A DNA stretch of 64,000 nucleotides from contig CACEAP010000005.1 of NCBI GenBank assembly GCA_902557645.1, positions 74,181 through 138,180 on the forward strand, in the 5' to 3' direction. The stretch's first letter is position 1; the number at the start of each line of letters is the position of its first letter. The notes under the pieces are model-generated. The model saw nothing but the letters and a program-made list of their open reading frames with translations, searched no databases and had not been told where the DNA came from. This stretch comes from an uncultured SAR86 cluster bacterium. Lineage in GTDB: Bacteria; Pseudomonadota; Gammaproteobacteria; Magnimaribacterales; D2472. This document shows, piece after piece, positions 25,703-33,931 of this stretch. Position numbers and translations under genes: made by a program.

Positions 25703-26459
25703 TAGTTCCACCATCGATAACTATTGTTTGACCATTTATATATTCGCCAGCTTTTGATGCAAGCATAACTGCTACTCCAGCTATTTCATCAGGCTCACCG
25801 ATTCTTTGCATAGGTGTATTACCTAACACTGCTTTTAAAATATCTGGATTTTCCCATAATGCTTTAGCGAAATCTGTTTTAATTAATCCAGGAGCGATTG
25901 AATTTGCTCTGATATTATTTTTTCCAAATTCAGCAGCAATATTTTTTACCATCATAATATCAGCTGCTTTACTAATATTATAAGCACCTAATATATTAGA
26001 ACCTTTAAGACCGCCTATGCTTGAAATAATAATAATTGAACCATCGCTTCTCTCAACCATGCCTGGGAGAACAAGATTACATAAAATTTGATTAGATTTA
26101 ATATTATTGCTCATAACTTTATCAAATTTTTCAATGGGCATATCTAGCATAGATCCCATAAATGGGTTTGTTGCTGCATTACAAACCAAGACATCAATTT
26201 GACCTAATTTTTCAATAGTTTTTTTAACTAAATATTCTAATTGCTCAGTCTCACTAATACTTGCAGGTATAGCAAAAGCTTTATTGCTTCCTACATGTTT
26301 ATTAATTTCATTAGCAGTTGCATCACATGCGTCTGCTTTTCTGCTTGAAATTATTACATTAGCTCCATGGACAGCACATTGCATAGCAATAGCTTTACCA
26401 ATTCCTCGAGAAGAACCTGTTATTAGAATTGATTTATTTTTTAAGTTAAATAATGACAT
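25692..26459 (-). CDS. Short-chain dehydrogenase/reductase, substrate unknown
   Basis: An SDR of 255 residues if it starts at MSLFNLKNKSILITG; a longer start at 26501 adds 14 hydrophobic residues that homologues lack and would overlap the divergent glutaredoxin start. Cofactor motif TGSSRGIGKAIA, NAATNP in place of the usual NNAG, catalytic Ser in IIISSIGG, YNISKAA (Tyr-x-x-x-Lys) and the C-terminal INGQTIVIDGG are seen. The basic/RK residues after strand 2 (SSRKADA) suggest NADP(H). It resembles gluconate 5-dehydrogenase-like and DHRS4-like SDRs, but the substrate is not deducible. Confidence 0.85.
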   Translation of the reverse strand: MSLFNLKNKSILITGSSRGIGKAIAMQCAVHGANVIISSRKADACDATANEINKHVGSNKAFAIPASISETEQLEYLVKKTIEKLGQIDVLVCNAATNPFMGSMLDMPIEKFDKVMSNNIKSNQILCNLVLPGMVERSDGSIIIISSIGGLKGSNILGAYNISKAADIMMVKNIAAEFGKNNIRANSIAPGLIKTDFAKALWENPDILKAVLGNTPMQRIGEPDEIAGVAVMLASKAGEYINGQTIVIDGGTTIV

Positions 26460-26499
26460 TTTTATGATTATAATTAGTATCTTATTCAATAATCTTAAC

Positions 26500-26724
26500 A
26501 TGATAGAAATATACGGAAAACAGAATTGCTATTACTGCGATAAAGCCAAATTCTTATGTCAATCAAATAATCTTGAATACACCTACAAACAATTAGATCT
26601 AGATTATGATAGAGATTCTTTCTTTAATATTTTTCCAAATGCTAGAACATTTCCACAAATAAAAATTGATGGTAATTCTATTGGAGGTTATAAAGAACTT
26701 GAAGCTTGGAATAATAACAGGTAA
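26500..26724 (+). CDS. Glutaredoxin (CYYC active site)
   Basis: A 74-residue thioredoxin-fold protein: IEIYGKQNCYYCDKAKFLC carries a dithiol active site C-Y-Y-C, and TFPQIKIDGNSIGGYKELEAW contains the cis-Pro (TFPQI) and GG glutathione-binding turn. It reduces disulfides or glutathionylated proteins in the cytoplasm. It starts at an ATG that overlaps, on the opposite strand, the upstream in-frame start of the SDR gene. It is shorter than GrxC and resembles phage-like mini glutaredoxins. It lies 5 nt before the alanine symporter gene. Confidence 0.88.
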   Translation: MIEIYGKQNCYYCDKAKFLCQSNNLEYTYKQLDLDYDRDSFFNIFPNARTFPQIKIDGNSIGGYKELEAWNNNR

Positions 26725-26729
26725 TTACT

Positions 26730-28397
26730 ATGGTTGAATTTAATAATTTTTTAATAACACTTGATGGATATATTGGAGGGGCGCCATGGTTTCCAATGCT
26801 GCTTATCGGAACAGGAATCTTTTTAACAATTTATCTTGGATTTCCACAATTTAAATTTTTTATGCATGGTTGGAGAATTCTAACTGGTAAATACATTAAA
26901 GATTCAACAAAAGGCGAAACAACGCCTTTTCAAGCTCTTACAACAGCTCTTTCAGGAACTGTTGGAACTGGGAATATTGGTGGTGTAGGTCTTGCTATAT
27001 GGATTGGAGGTCCTGCTGCTATATTTTGGATGTGGATTACAGCTATAGTAGGAATGACCACTAAATTTGTTGAAGTTTCACTTGCACATAAATACAGAAC
27101 AACTCTTCCCGATGGTTCAATAAGTGGCGGTCCTTTTTATTATATTGAGCACGGAATGAACATGAAATGGTTAGCTATTGTATTTGCTTTATTGATGATG
27201 ATTACAGCGATAGGAACTGGTAATATGCCTCAAATCAACAATATAGCTGAAGTTTTAAGCTCTGAATTCTCTATAAAACCTATAATAACTGGATCAGTTT
27301 TATCTTTATTGCTTTTACTTGTTATAGTTGGAGGTATAAAAAGAATAGCTACTATTGCTAGTAAATTAGTACCAATAATGGGTGTTATATATATTACTGG
27401 TTCTTTTATAGTTATATTTGATAATTATCAGAATATCATTCCTTCATTCCATCAAATATTTTCACAAGTCTTTACAGGATCATCAGCTGTTGGTGGTTTC
27501 CTTGGTGCAAGTTTTGCTTTAGCTCTGCAAAAAGGTGTTGCACGAGGAGCTTTTTCTAATGAAGCAGGTCAGGGCTCTTCACCAATTGCTCACGCATCAT
27601 CAAAAACAGAAGATCCTGTGGAAGAGGGCATTGTATCAATATTAGAACCTTTCATAGATACTTTAGTTGTTTGTACTATTACAGCGCTTGTAATTCTATC
27701 TAGCGGAGCATGGTCTGATAAACATCAGAATATTTTTGATAAAACATCTACAACATTTATAGTTGGTGAATATCATGATAATGATGAAAATGATGTTAGA
27801 CAGTTAAGATACTTTATAAATAATCTACCAACTGAAGTAGAGACTTTTACTGGATCCTTGCAAGTAAATAGTGGCCTTATAAGCACTGATCTTAATACTT
27901 CTATTATTCATAAAAAATCTATCGCTGAGGATGTTTTAATCTTTGTTGATAATCCATTAGGTCAGGCAACTGAGCTATATACAGGAACTTTAAATTTAGA
28001 TAAAGGTTTTATTTCTAATAATAATGTTATTTTATCTGGTAAATCATTAGTACATTCTGCTGAACTTACTGCAGTTGCATTTAAATCAGGCGTATTAGGT
28101 GTATATGGTGGTTATATTGTTGCTATTGGCCTTTTATTATTTGCATTTTCAACCGCAATTGCTTGGTCTTATTATGGAGATCGATCTGCAGCATATGTTT
28201 TTGGTGAAAAAAGTGTAGTTTGGTACAGATTAATTTATGTAGGATGTTTTTTTATTGCAGCTATTATAGATACTGAAGTGGTGTGGAATCTTGCATACAT
28301 AATAGGGCCATTGGTAACAATTCCAAACGTTATAGCCTTATTAGTCTTACGCAAAGAAATAAAATCAATGTCCGATTCTTATATTATTAAAAAATAA
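26730..28397 (+). CDS. AGCS-family Na+:alanine/glycine symporter with a large internal insertion
   Basis: A 555-residue transporter. FQALTTALSGTVGTGNIGGVGLAIWIGGPAAIFWMW is the AGCS signature, with GAFSNEAGQGSSPIAHASSKTEDPVEEGIVSILEPFIDT further on. It imports alanine or glycine with Na+, in keeping with the Na+ economy seen elsewhere. Most family members have about 450-480 residues; here about 110 extra, mainly polar residues lie between roughly 328 and 440, after the ITALVILSSGAW helix and before the last membrane helices. The insert probably faces the outside as a soluble domain. Its role is unknown. Confidence 0.87.
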   Translation: MVEFNNFLITLDGYIGGAPWFPMLLIGTGIFLTIYLGFPQFKFFMHGWRILTGKYIKDSTKGETTPFQALTTALSGTVGTGNIGGVGLAIWIGGPAAIFWMWITAIVGMTTKFVEVSLAHKYRTTLPDGSISGGPFYYIEHGMNMKWLAIVFALLMMITAIGTGNMPQINNIAEVLSSEFSIKPIITGSVLSLLLLLVIVGGIKRIATIASKLVPIMGVIYITGSFIVIFDNYQNIIPSFHQIFSQVFTGSSAVGGFLGASFALALQKGVARGAFSNEAGQGSSPIAHASSKTEDPVEEGIVSILEPFIDTLVVCTITALVILSSGAWSDKHQNIFDKTSTTFIVGEYHDNDENDVRQLRYFINNLPTEVETFTGSLQVNSGLISTDLNTSIIHKKSIAEDVLIFVDNPLGQATELYTGTLNLDKGFISNNNVILSGKSLVHSAELTAVAFKSGVLGVYGGYIVAIGLLLFAFSTAIAWSYYGDRSAAYVFGEKSVVWYRLIYVGCFFIAAIIDTEVVWNLAYIIGPLVTIPNVIALLVLRKEIKSMSDSYIIKK

Positions 28398-28406
28398 TTT
28401 AATTAA

Positions 28407-29603
28407 ATGACTAAATATATCAATATATTAGTATCTGTTTTTATGCTTTCAGCTTGTGGAGGTGGGGGTAGTAGTTATAGCGAGGTGCCACAAGCTCCAA
28501 ATAGTGCGCCTTATTTTGTTAGCTTACCAGATGAAGTATCTGTTGCTGAAAATCAATTAGATGTTATAACAGTTGTTGCAGAAGATAGCGATGGCGATTA
28601 TCTTGTTTTTTCATTATCAGGTACCGATAAAGATTATTTTAATATCTCTCCTAATGGCGTAATAACATTCAATACAACACCAGTATATGAAGAAAAATCT
28701 CAATATTTAATTAATATAAATGTAAGTGATGGTGAGATAACAACATCTAGTGATTTAGATATTTATATATTCATCAAAACAGATTGTGATGTTGAAAATA
28801 CTGTTGAAGCAGCTAATGGATACGATTTAATTTGGTCTGATGACTTTAATGATAATAATTTAAATGAAGAGTTTTGGACTCATAATATAGGTAATGGCCA
28901 TGCTCAAGACATTCCTGGATGGGGTAATAACGAACAACAATTTTATTCAAACAGTTCTAATAACCTTTACCTAGAAGAAGGGTGTTTAAAAATAACTGCT
29001 CTTGTAGAAAATGCTCAAGATGATTATGGTCAATATTCATTTACTTCGGCAAAAATAGATACTGATCAAAAGGTCGACTTTACAAATAATGGTCGTTTAA
29101 CAGTCAGATTTAGAAATCCAATTGGTCAGGGTCTTTGGCCAGCAATATGGATGCTACCAAGCGAATGGGTTTATGGCGGTTGGCCATATAGTGGTGAAAT
29201 TGATTTAATGGAATATAGAGGTCAAAATCCTCAAGAGGTTTTATCAACAGTTCATTATCATGACGGGTCACATACATATCAAGGTTCAACCTATTATGAA
29301 TCTCAAGAAAATAACTTTAATGAAGTATTTCATGAAATAAGATTTGAGTGGACAGAAGAATCTATGAAATTTATTTTAGATAATGAAAATATAATTTTTG
29401 AAATTAATCGATCTGATTTTGCAGATAACGTCACATATCCATTTAATGAAAAATTTTATGTTCTTATAAATATGGCTGTTGGTGGTAATTTTGTAGGATC
29501 ACCTTCACCATCTGAGATGTGCAACTGCTGTAATCCAAATCTATGTGATGATAAAAAAAGGTTTCTTGTAGACTGGATCAAATATGAAAAGCCTTCAAAT
29601 TAA
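28407..29603 (+). CDS. GH16 beta-glucanase (laminarinase-like) lipoprotein with cadherin-like domain
   Basis: A 398-residue exported protein. Lipobox LSAC (Cys17) followed by a Gly-rich stretch; residues about 33-125 form a cadherin-like fold (VAENQLDVITVVAEDSDGDYLVFSLSG); residues about 140-398 are a family-16 glycoside hydrolase with the catalytic GEIDLMEY (two Glu and one Asp, near 263-268). This family cleaves beta-1,3 or beta-1,3-1,4 glucans such as algal laminarin. Membrane-anchored, it probably degrades glucan fragments for import. Six Cys near the C-terminus (CNCCNPNLCDD) may form disulfides. Confidence 0.88.
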   Translation: MTKYINILVSVFMLSACGGGGSSYSEVPQAPNSAPYFVSLPDEVSVAENQLDVITVVAEDSDGDYLVFSLSGTDKDYFNISPNGVITFNTTPVYEEKSQYLININVSDGEITTSSDLDIYIFIKTDCDVENTVEAANGYDLIWSDDFNDNNLNEEFWTHNIGNGHAQDIPGWGNNEQQFYSNSSNNLYLEEGCLKITALVENAQDDYGQYSFTSAKIDTDQKVDFTNNGRLTVRFRNPIGQGLWPAIWMLPSEWVYGGWPYSGEIDLMEYRGQNPQEVLSTVHYHDGSHTYQGSTYYESQENNFNEVFHEIRFEWTEESMKFILDNENIIFEINRSDFADNVTYPFNEKFYVLINMAVGGNFVGSPSPSEMCNCCNPNLCDDKKRFLVDWIKYEKPSN

Positions 29604-29691
29604 TATATCTATATTATTAATATAATTTTTTTAACAAAAATATTATTTTTAAATATAATAAAAATTCGATAATTTTTAATGGAGAGAAAAA

Positions 29692-30099
29692 ATGGAATGG
29701 AATCAAAATACATATGATATGTGGATGCTTTTTGCTGCTTCAATGCAGTCTCAAGCAATATGGTTTGCTGGATGTGCTTTTTTAATATGGGTAGGCTTTA
29801 GGTTTACAAATAATATCTATAACGACTCATCAACACCTTTAGTTGGTAAAATAATGGCTACAGCCTTTTGTGGATCAGTGGCACTTTTTACATTGAGTGT
29901 TTTTGCTCAAGTTGGAGGTATCAGATCAGGAGTTGGAGCAGTATTTGCTGCTTTAGAAGAACAAGGCGCAACATTATCTGATGGTGCTGCAATGCTTGCT
30001 GCTAGTGTTGATGATGCTGCTGTTAACCCCGTGCAGTGGGTATTTATTGGTTCAGTTGTTATTATGCAACTTTTCCAAATTTGGATGAAAAAAGCATAA
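29692..30099 (+). CDS. Small membrane protein of unknown function
   Basis: 135 residues, no family recognised. Three hydrophobic segments are seen (about 20-37, 51-71 and 112-130). Between the second and third is an Ala/Gly/Asp-rich loop (AALEEQGATLSDGAAMLAASVDDAAV). It has its own gap upstream (88 nt), a good GGAG ribosome-binding site and a strong terminator just downstream, so it seems to be a single-gene, well-expressed unit. The N-terminus (MEWNQNTYDMWMLFAASM) is not a cleavable signal. Function cannot be stated. Confidence 0.75.
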   Translation: MEWNQNTYDMWMLFAASMQSQAIWFAGCAFLIWVGFRFTNNIYNDSSTPLVGKIMATAFCGSVALFTLSVFAQVGGIRSGVGAVFAALEEQGATLSDGAAMLAASVDDAAVNPVQWVFIGSVVIMQLFQIWMKKA

Positions 30100-30115
30100 T
30101 TCTATATTTTGTTAC

Positions 30116-30140
30116 AAAAAGCGCTCTAGGGCGCTTTTTT
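30116..30140 (+). terminator. Rho-independent terminator
   Basis: AAAAAGCGC (30116-30124) pairs with GCGCTTTTT (30131-30139) around a 6-nt loop, ending in a T-run. It lies 17 nt after the stop of the small membrane protein gene and isolates it from the next gene. Confidence 0.9.
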
Positions 30141-30156
30141 TATATAAAATATATTT

Positions 30157-30678
30157 ATGAATACTGATTTTATTTTATTTATAGTTCAAATAATTGCTGC
30201 AGCAGGTGTTGTAATTTCTGTTGTTTATTTGGGTATACAGATCCATCAACAAAACGAAATTACCAAAGCATCATTTGGGCATTCACTCACACAGAGACTT
30301 TACGATAGGTATTTTAATACTACTAAAGATGCTGAATTTTCAGAATTTTTATCCAAAGACTGGGCTAGTGATGATTTAACGCCTACTGATACTTGGAGAA
30401 TAAACCATTTTATCATTATGTGTTTAGTAGATTTATTTGATGTATATGACAAAGTTGAACAGGGATATGTTGATAAAAAACATTTAGATATAAGGGTTAA
30501 TTCATTACGACTTGGTGTCATGAAAAGTGATGCCGGAAAAGCTATTTGGGATTATATGAAGATTAATCGAAACTATGAATTTATTAAGTGGTTTGAGTAT
30601 GAAATTTACGAAAGGGATTTTGTTATTACTGATGAGGCAAGAGAGAGATCGAAAGGTTTAAATACCATTAGAGATTAA
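30157..30678 (+). CDS. Hypothetical membrane-anchored protein
   Basis: A 173-residue protein with one N-terminal transmembrane helix (about 5-27, FILFIVQIIAAAGVVISVVYLG), then IQIHQQNEITKASFGHSLTQRLYDRYF and a helical, charged cytoplasmic domain. Proteins of this outline (helix followed by a Leu-Gly-x-Gln-x-x-x-x-Asn turn) are common and uncharacterised in marine and soil bacteria. The call is by general resemblance only. The 3' end overlaps the convergent oligopeptidase by 4 nt. Confidence 0.7.
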   Translation: MNTDFILFIVQIIAAAGVVISVVYLGIQIHQQNEITKASFGHSLTQRLYDRYFNTTKDAEFSEFLSKDWASDDLTPTDTWRINHFIIMCLVDLFDVYDKVEQGYVDKKHLDIRVNSLRLGVMKSDAGKAIWDYMKINRNYEFIKWFEYEIYERDFVITDEARERSKGLNTIRD

Positions 30679-32768
30679 TCTAAAAGATTTAATAAAAATC
30701 CATATTCCTCAGCTGTTTCTTCCATTTGATTTAATCTACCACTCTTTCCGCCATGACCGCCAATTAAATTCATTTTTAATAAAATTGGATTATTTGAAGT
30801 TGAATATTCTCTTAATTTAGGTGTGTACTTTGCAGGCTCATAATATTGGACCTGTGAATCAAACAAACTTGATGTAATAAAAACAGCAGGATAATTTAAT
30901 GCTCCTATATTGTCATATGGTGAGTATTGCTTCATATACATATATTCATCCTTATTTTCTGGATTTCCCCACTCATCCCATTCAAAAGTAGTTAGGGGTA
31001 TGCTTGCATCAGACATTGTTGTAAGGACATCAACAAACGGAACACCGCTTAGTATTCCTTTGTATAAGTCTGGTTCGAAATTAATAATAGCGCCCATTAA
31101 AAGACCGCCTGCACTCCCGCCTTGTGCAAAGACTTTATTTTTATTGCCAATACCCATGTCTAGTAATGCCTTTACAGCATCATTAAAATCATGAAAAGTA
31201 TTTAATTTATTCAGCATTCTGCCTTGTTCATACCAGTGTTTACCCATTTCTCCACCACCTCTGATATTAACTAATACATGAATAAAATTTCTATTCAATA
31301 ATGGAACTATGGAGCTCCTAAAATAAGCTTCAGTATTTATCCCATAAGAGCCATATCCATAAAAGAGTATCGGTGAATTTTTAAGATCTATATTTTTACG
31401 ATGAGTAATAGTGACGGGAATTAATGTACCATCTCTGGCTTCAATAAATTTTCTTTTTGTTGTGTATATTTCAGGATCATAATTAATTATCTCTTTATTC
31501 CATAACATTGTTGTCTCATCAGATAAGAGATTTTGTGAATAAATAGAATAGGGCTGGGTAGGGCTTGAATAGCCATAAAATAATTCTTTATTATTTACAT
31601 CATAGTTATATCCAAGTGATACATAATATGACTCTTCATTAAAAGTAAGTGAGGTGGCATTCTTACTTAATAAATTAATTTTTTGAATTCCAGGTAAGCC
31701 ATTTTCTCTAATTTCTAGCACTAAATAATCATCAAAGATTAAATGATCAGAAATAAAGATATCATTATTATGTGGAACTAATTCTTCTAATGATTTATCT
31801 AATGAGTTTATGTCACCAGACTTATAAATTTTATAATTCGGTGCTTCTAAATTTGATCTAATATAAAAAGTGTCATCATTAGCATGCTCAAGACTATATA
31901 AGTGATCTGCACTACGTTTAATAGTGATTTTAGGTTCCAAAGTAGGATTAGAAGTATCAATTAATCTTATTTCATTAGAGTTTGTTTTCTCTATATTAAT
32001 GTATATGAACTTATTCGTTCTCGATTTAGATAAATCAATTGAAAACTCTGGATCATTCTCTTTATATAGAAGTATATCTTCTTCTTGTGAGTTTCCGATT
32101 TCATGAACATAAACCTGATTTGCTATTAGAGTAACTGGATCCTTCTTTAAATAAATTAAATATTTATTATCACTAGACCAAAAAACACCATAACTAGTAT
32201 TAGTTAGTCTATCATCAAGCAATTCATAATCTGAATTAAGAATCTTAATAGTAAATTCTCTTCTACCATTATCATCATCATTAAATGCAATTAATGAATT
32301 ATCTGTAGACGGTACTACTGAATAAATAGAATAATAATCTTGATTTTTTAATTTTATATTAGGATCAATTATTAGTTCTTTAACACCATTTTTTGATCTG
32401 TAATATTTAGGTAATTGATCATCAATTGTTATTTCATTGAAATAATAATAATCGCCATTTTTTACTTTAAAAGAGGTCTCGCTAGGAGCTACTTGATTTG
32501 TAAGCTCATCAAGCAATTGTGACTTATAGTCAGTTCTATTATCAAACCATTCATTAGTATATGCATTTTCCAGTTTTAGATAATCTATAACCTTAGGTTG
32601 AGACCTTGTATCATCTCTAAGCCAATAATAGTTATCAGTCCGAACATCACCATGAGCCTCCATGATAAAAGGTATTTTTTCTGGTACAGGCGGTTCTAAT
32701 TTATTATCTGACATATTGCAGCTAGTTATTACTAAAATTAAAAGAAAATATTTAAAAGATTTATACAA
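30675..32768 (-). CDS. S9A prolyl-oligopeptidase-family peptidase (oligopeptidase B-like), lipoprotein
   Basis: A 697-residue serine peptidase. It starts with a lipoprotein signal (LLILVITSCNMSD). An N-terminal beta-propeller (about 30-430) is followed by an alpha/beta-hydrolase domain with the nucleophile in GGSAGGLLMGA, the Asp after SSLFDSQVQY and the His in LIGGHGGKSGR. The pattern RGGGEMGKHWYEQGR and YGYGSYGI is that of PtrB-type oligopeptidases, which cut short peptides after basic residues. A lipid anchor implies a periplasmic or outer-membrane role. One base separates it from the next upstream gene. Confidence 0.9.
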   Translation of the reverse strand: MYKSFKYFLLILVITSCNMSDNKLEPPVPEKIPFIMEAHGDVRTDNYYWLRDDTRSQPKVIDYLKLENAYTNEWFDNRTDYKSQLLDELTNQVAPSETSFKVKNGDYYYFNEITIDDQLPKYYRSKNGVKELIIDPNIKLKNQDYYSIYSVVPSTDNSLIAFNDDDNGRREFTIKILNSDYELLDDRLTNTSYGVFWSSDNKYLIYLKKDPVTLIANQVYVHEIGNSQEEDILLYKENDPEFSIDLSKSRTNKFIYINIEKTNSNEIRLIDTSNPTLEPKITIKRSADHLYSLEHANDDTFYIRSNLEAPNYKIYKSGDINSLDKSLEELVPHNNDIFISDHLIFDDYLVLEIRENGLPGIQKINLLSKNATSLTFNEESYYVSLGYNYDVNNKELFYGYSSPTQPYSIYSQNLLSDETTMLWNKEIINYDPEIYTTKRKFIEARDGTLIPVTITHRKNIDLKNSPILFYGYGSYGINTEAYFRSSIVPLLNRNFIHVLVNIRGGGEMGKHWYEQGRMLNKLNTFHDFNDAVKALLDMGIGNKNKVFAQGGSAGGLLMGAIINFEPDLYKGILSGVPFVDVLTTMSDASIPLTTFEWDEWGNPENKDEYMYMKQYSPYDNIGALNYPAVFITSSLFDSQVQYYEPAKYTPKLREYSTSNNPILLKMNLIGGHGGKSGRLNQMEETAEEYGFLLNLLD

Positions 32769-32769
32769 A

Positions 32770-33888
32770 TTAAGGTTTGAAGATTCTATTTTTTTCTATA
32801 ACAAACATTTCATTATTAAATTTAACTATATTGTTATTTTCTTCAAGAAGACTTTCAACTACCTCAATATGCTTACCATCACTTTGAGCTTCATTAATTT
32901 GATCTTCAGTCATTTGTCCAACATAAACTATATTATTCCAAGCTGCTGAAAATAACGATGTAGCAATTGAATTGCTGTCTTCTGGAATTGATTTTAAGTT
33001 ATATTCAAATTTAACAGGTTTATGGAAAACTAAATCATCTAATTTTCTTGTAGATAATGATTTTTTTAAGTATTTAATAATTGATCTAGCTGGAGTTGGG
33101 AAGGGTGTTTCTTTGGGCCATAATAGTTTTATTACTTTTGATACAGAATCATTTCCACATGAATGAACAACAACTAACTTACCGCTCTTATTTAAAATAT
33201 CTATCATTGGTTTAATAACAAAATCAGCTTTCTTCTTTTCTGATGTTCTTGATCTATAGGGTTGTGATGCTAAAACTAAATCAAATAATTTTTTGTCATC
33301 ATCTTTAGCAGGAATATATCTTTCAACTAAATTCTCGTGGTCTTTTCTATAAATAGTTAAAACTGATGGATTTTTATAACTTGCTCTATGAGTTACTGGA
33401 TCCTCTTCGATTGTCCAAGAATCTTTTAATAACTTATCAACATCTGTTAACTGTTGATTAAACTCGAATGAGCTATTGCCCTCTAATGCCAAAGTATTCC
33501 ATTTCATTTTCTTTTGTTTTTTAGCATTATTAGATTTTAAAGATGCGGCCTCACTAAAATATAAATTGGTTATTGTAAAAACCATATTTGGATGTTCAAT
33601 AAATCTATCAGATAATTTTTCTAATGCTAAACGTACATCTTCTATACTTATTTCTTTGGCCATCACAAAAAAAGGAATATATGGAAATTCTTTATGACAA
33701 TTTTTTATTACATTCATTAATAAAGAGCCATCACCAATACCAGCATCGAATATTCTTAATGCTGCTTTTTCTTTTGAGATTGACTTAATTACACTTGAAA
33801 TTTCTTTTGCAACTACATTCTTTTCATTAGATGTAGTTACAAATGATAGATACGTTAAGCGATCATCAAAAAATCTTGAATCAGACAT
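32770..33888 (-). CDS. Possible SAM-dependent methyltransferase-like protein
   Basis: A 372-residue soluble protein. ALRIFDAGIGDGSLLMNVI looks like motif I of class I methyltransferases (AGxGxGxLL), and FDLVLASQPYRSR may be the motif IV region, but the usual catalytic NPPY or DPPY is absent, so the reaction is uncertain. The segment SGKLVVVHSCGNDSVSKVIKLLWP resembles the post-motif strand of such enzymes. A Lys-rich loop (SNNAKKQKKMKWN) is unusual. It is transcribed with the S9 peptidase downstream. Histidine-methylating EgtD-type and other families were considered but not supported. Confidence 0.5.
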   Translation of the reverse strand: MSDSRFFDDRLTYLSFVTTSNEKNVVAKEISSVIKSISKEKAALRIFDAGIGDGSLLMNVIKNCHKEFPYIPFFVMAKEISIEDVRLALEKLSDRFIEHPNMVFTITNLYFSEAASLKSNNAKKQKKMKWNTLALEGNSSFEFNQQLTDVDKLLKDSWTIEEDPVTHRASYKNPSVLTIYRKDHENLVERYIPAKDDDKKLFDLVLASQPYRSRTSEKKKADFVIKPMIDILNKSGKLVVVHSCGNDSVSKVIKLLWPKETPFPTPARSIIKYLKKSLSTRKLDDLVFHKPVKFEYNLKSIPEDSNSIATSLFSAAWNNIVYVGQMTEDQINEAQSDGKHIEVVESLLEENNNIVKFNNEMFVIEKNRIFKP

Positions 33889-33931
33889 GTTCTAATATTC
33901 CCCTAAATAATTTTATGAATATACCTTATTT

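Noticed and set aside
26284-26499. Upstream in-frame extension of the glutaredoxin gene
   Set aside because: The extra 72 residues lie antisense to the SDR gene, look like antisense translation, and glutaredoxin homology starts at the ATG at 26500.
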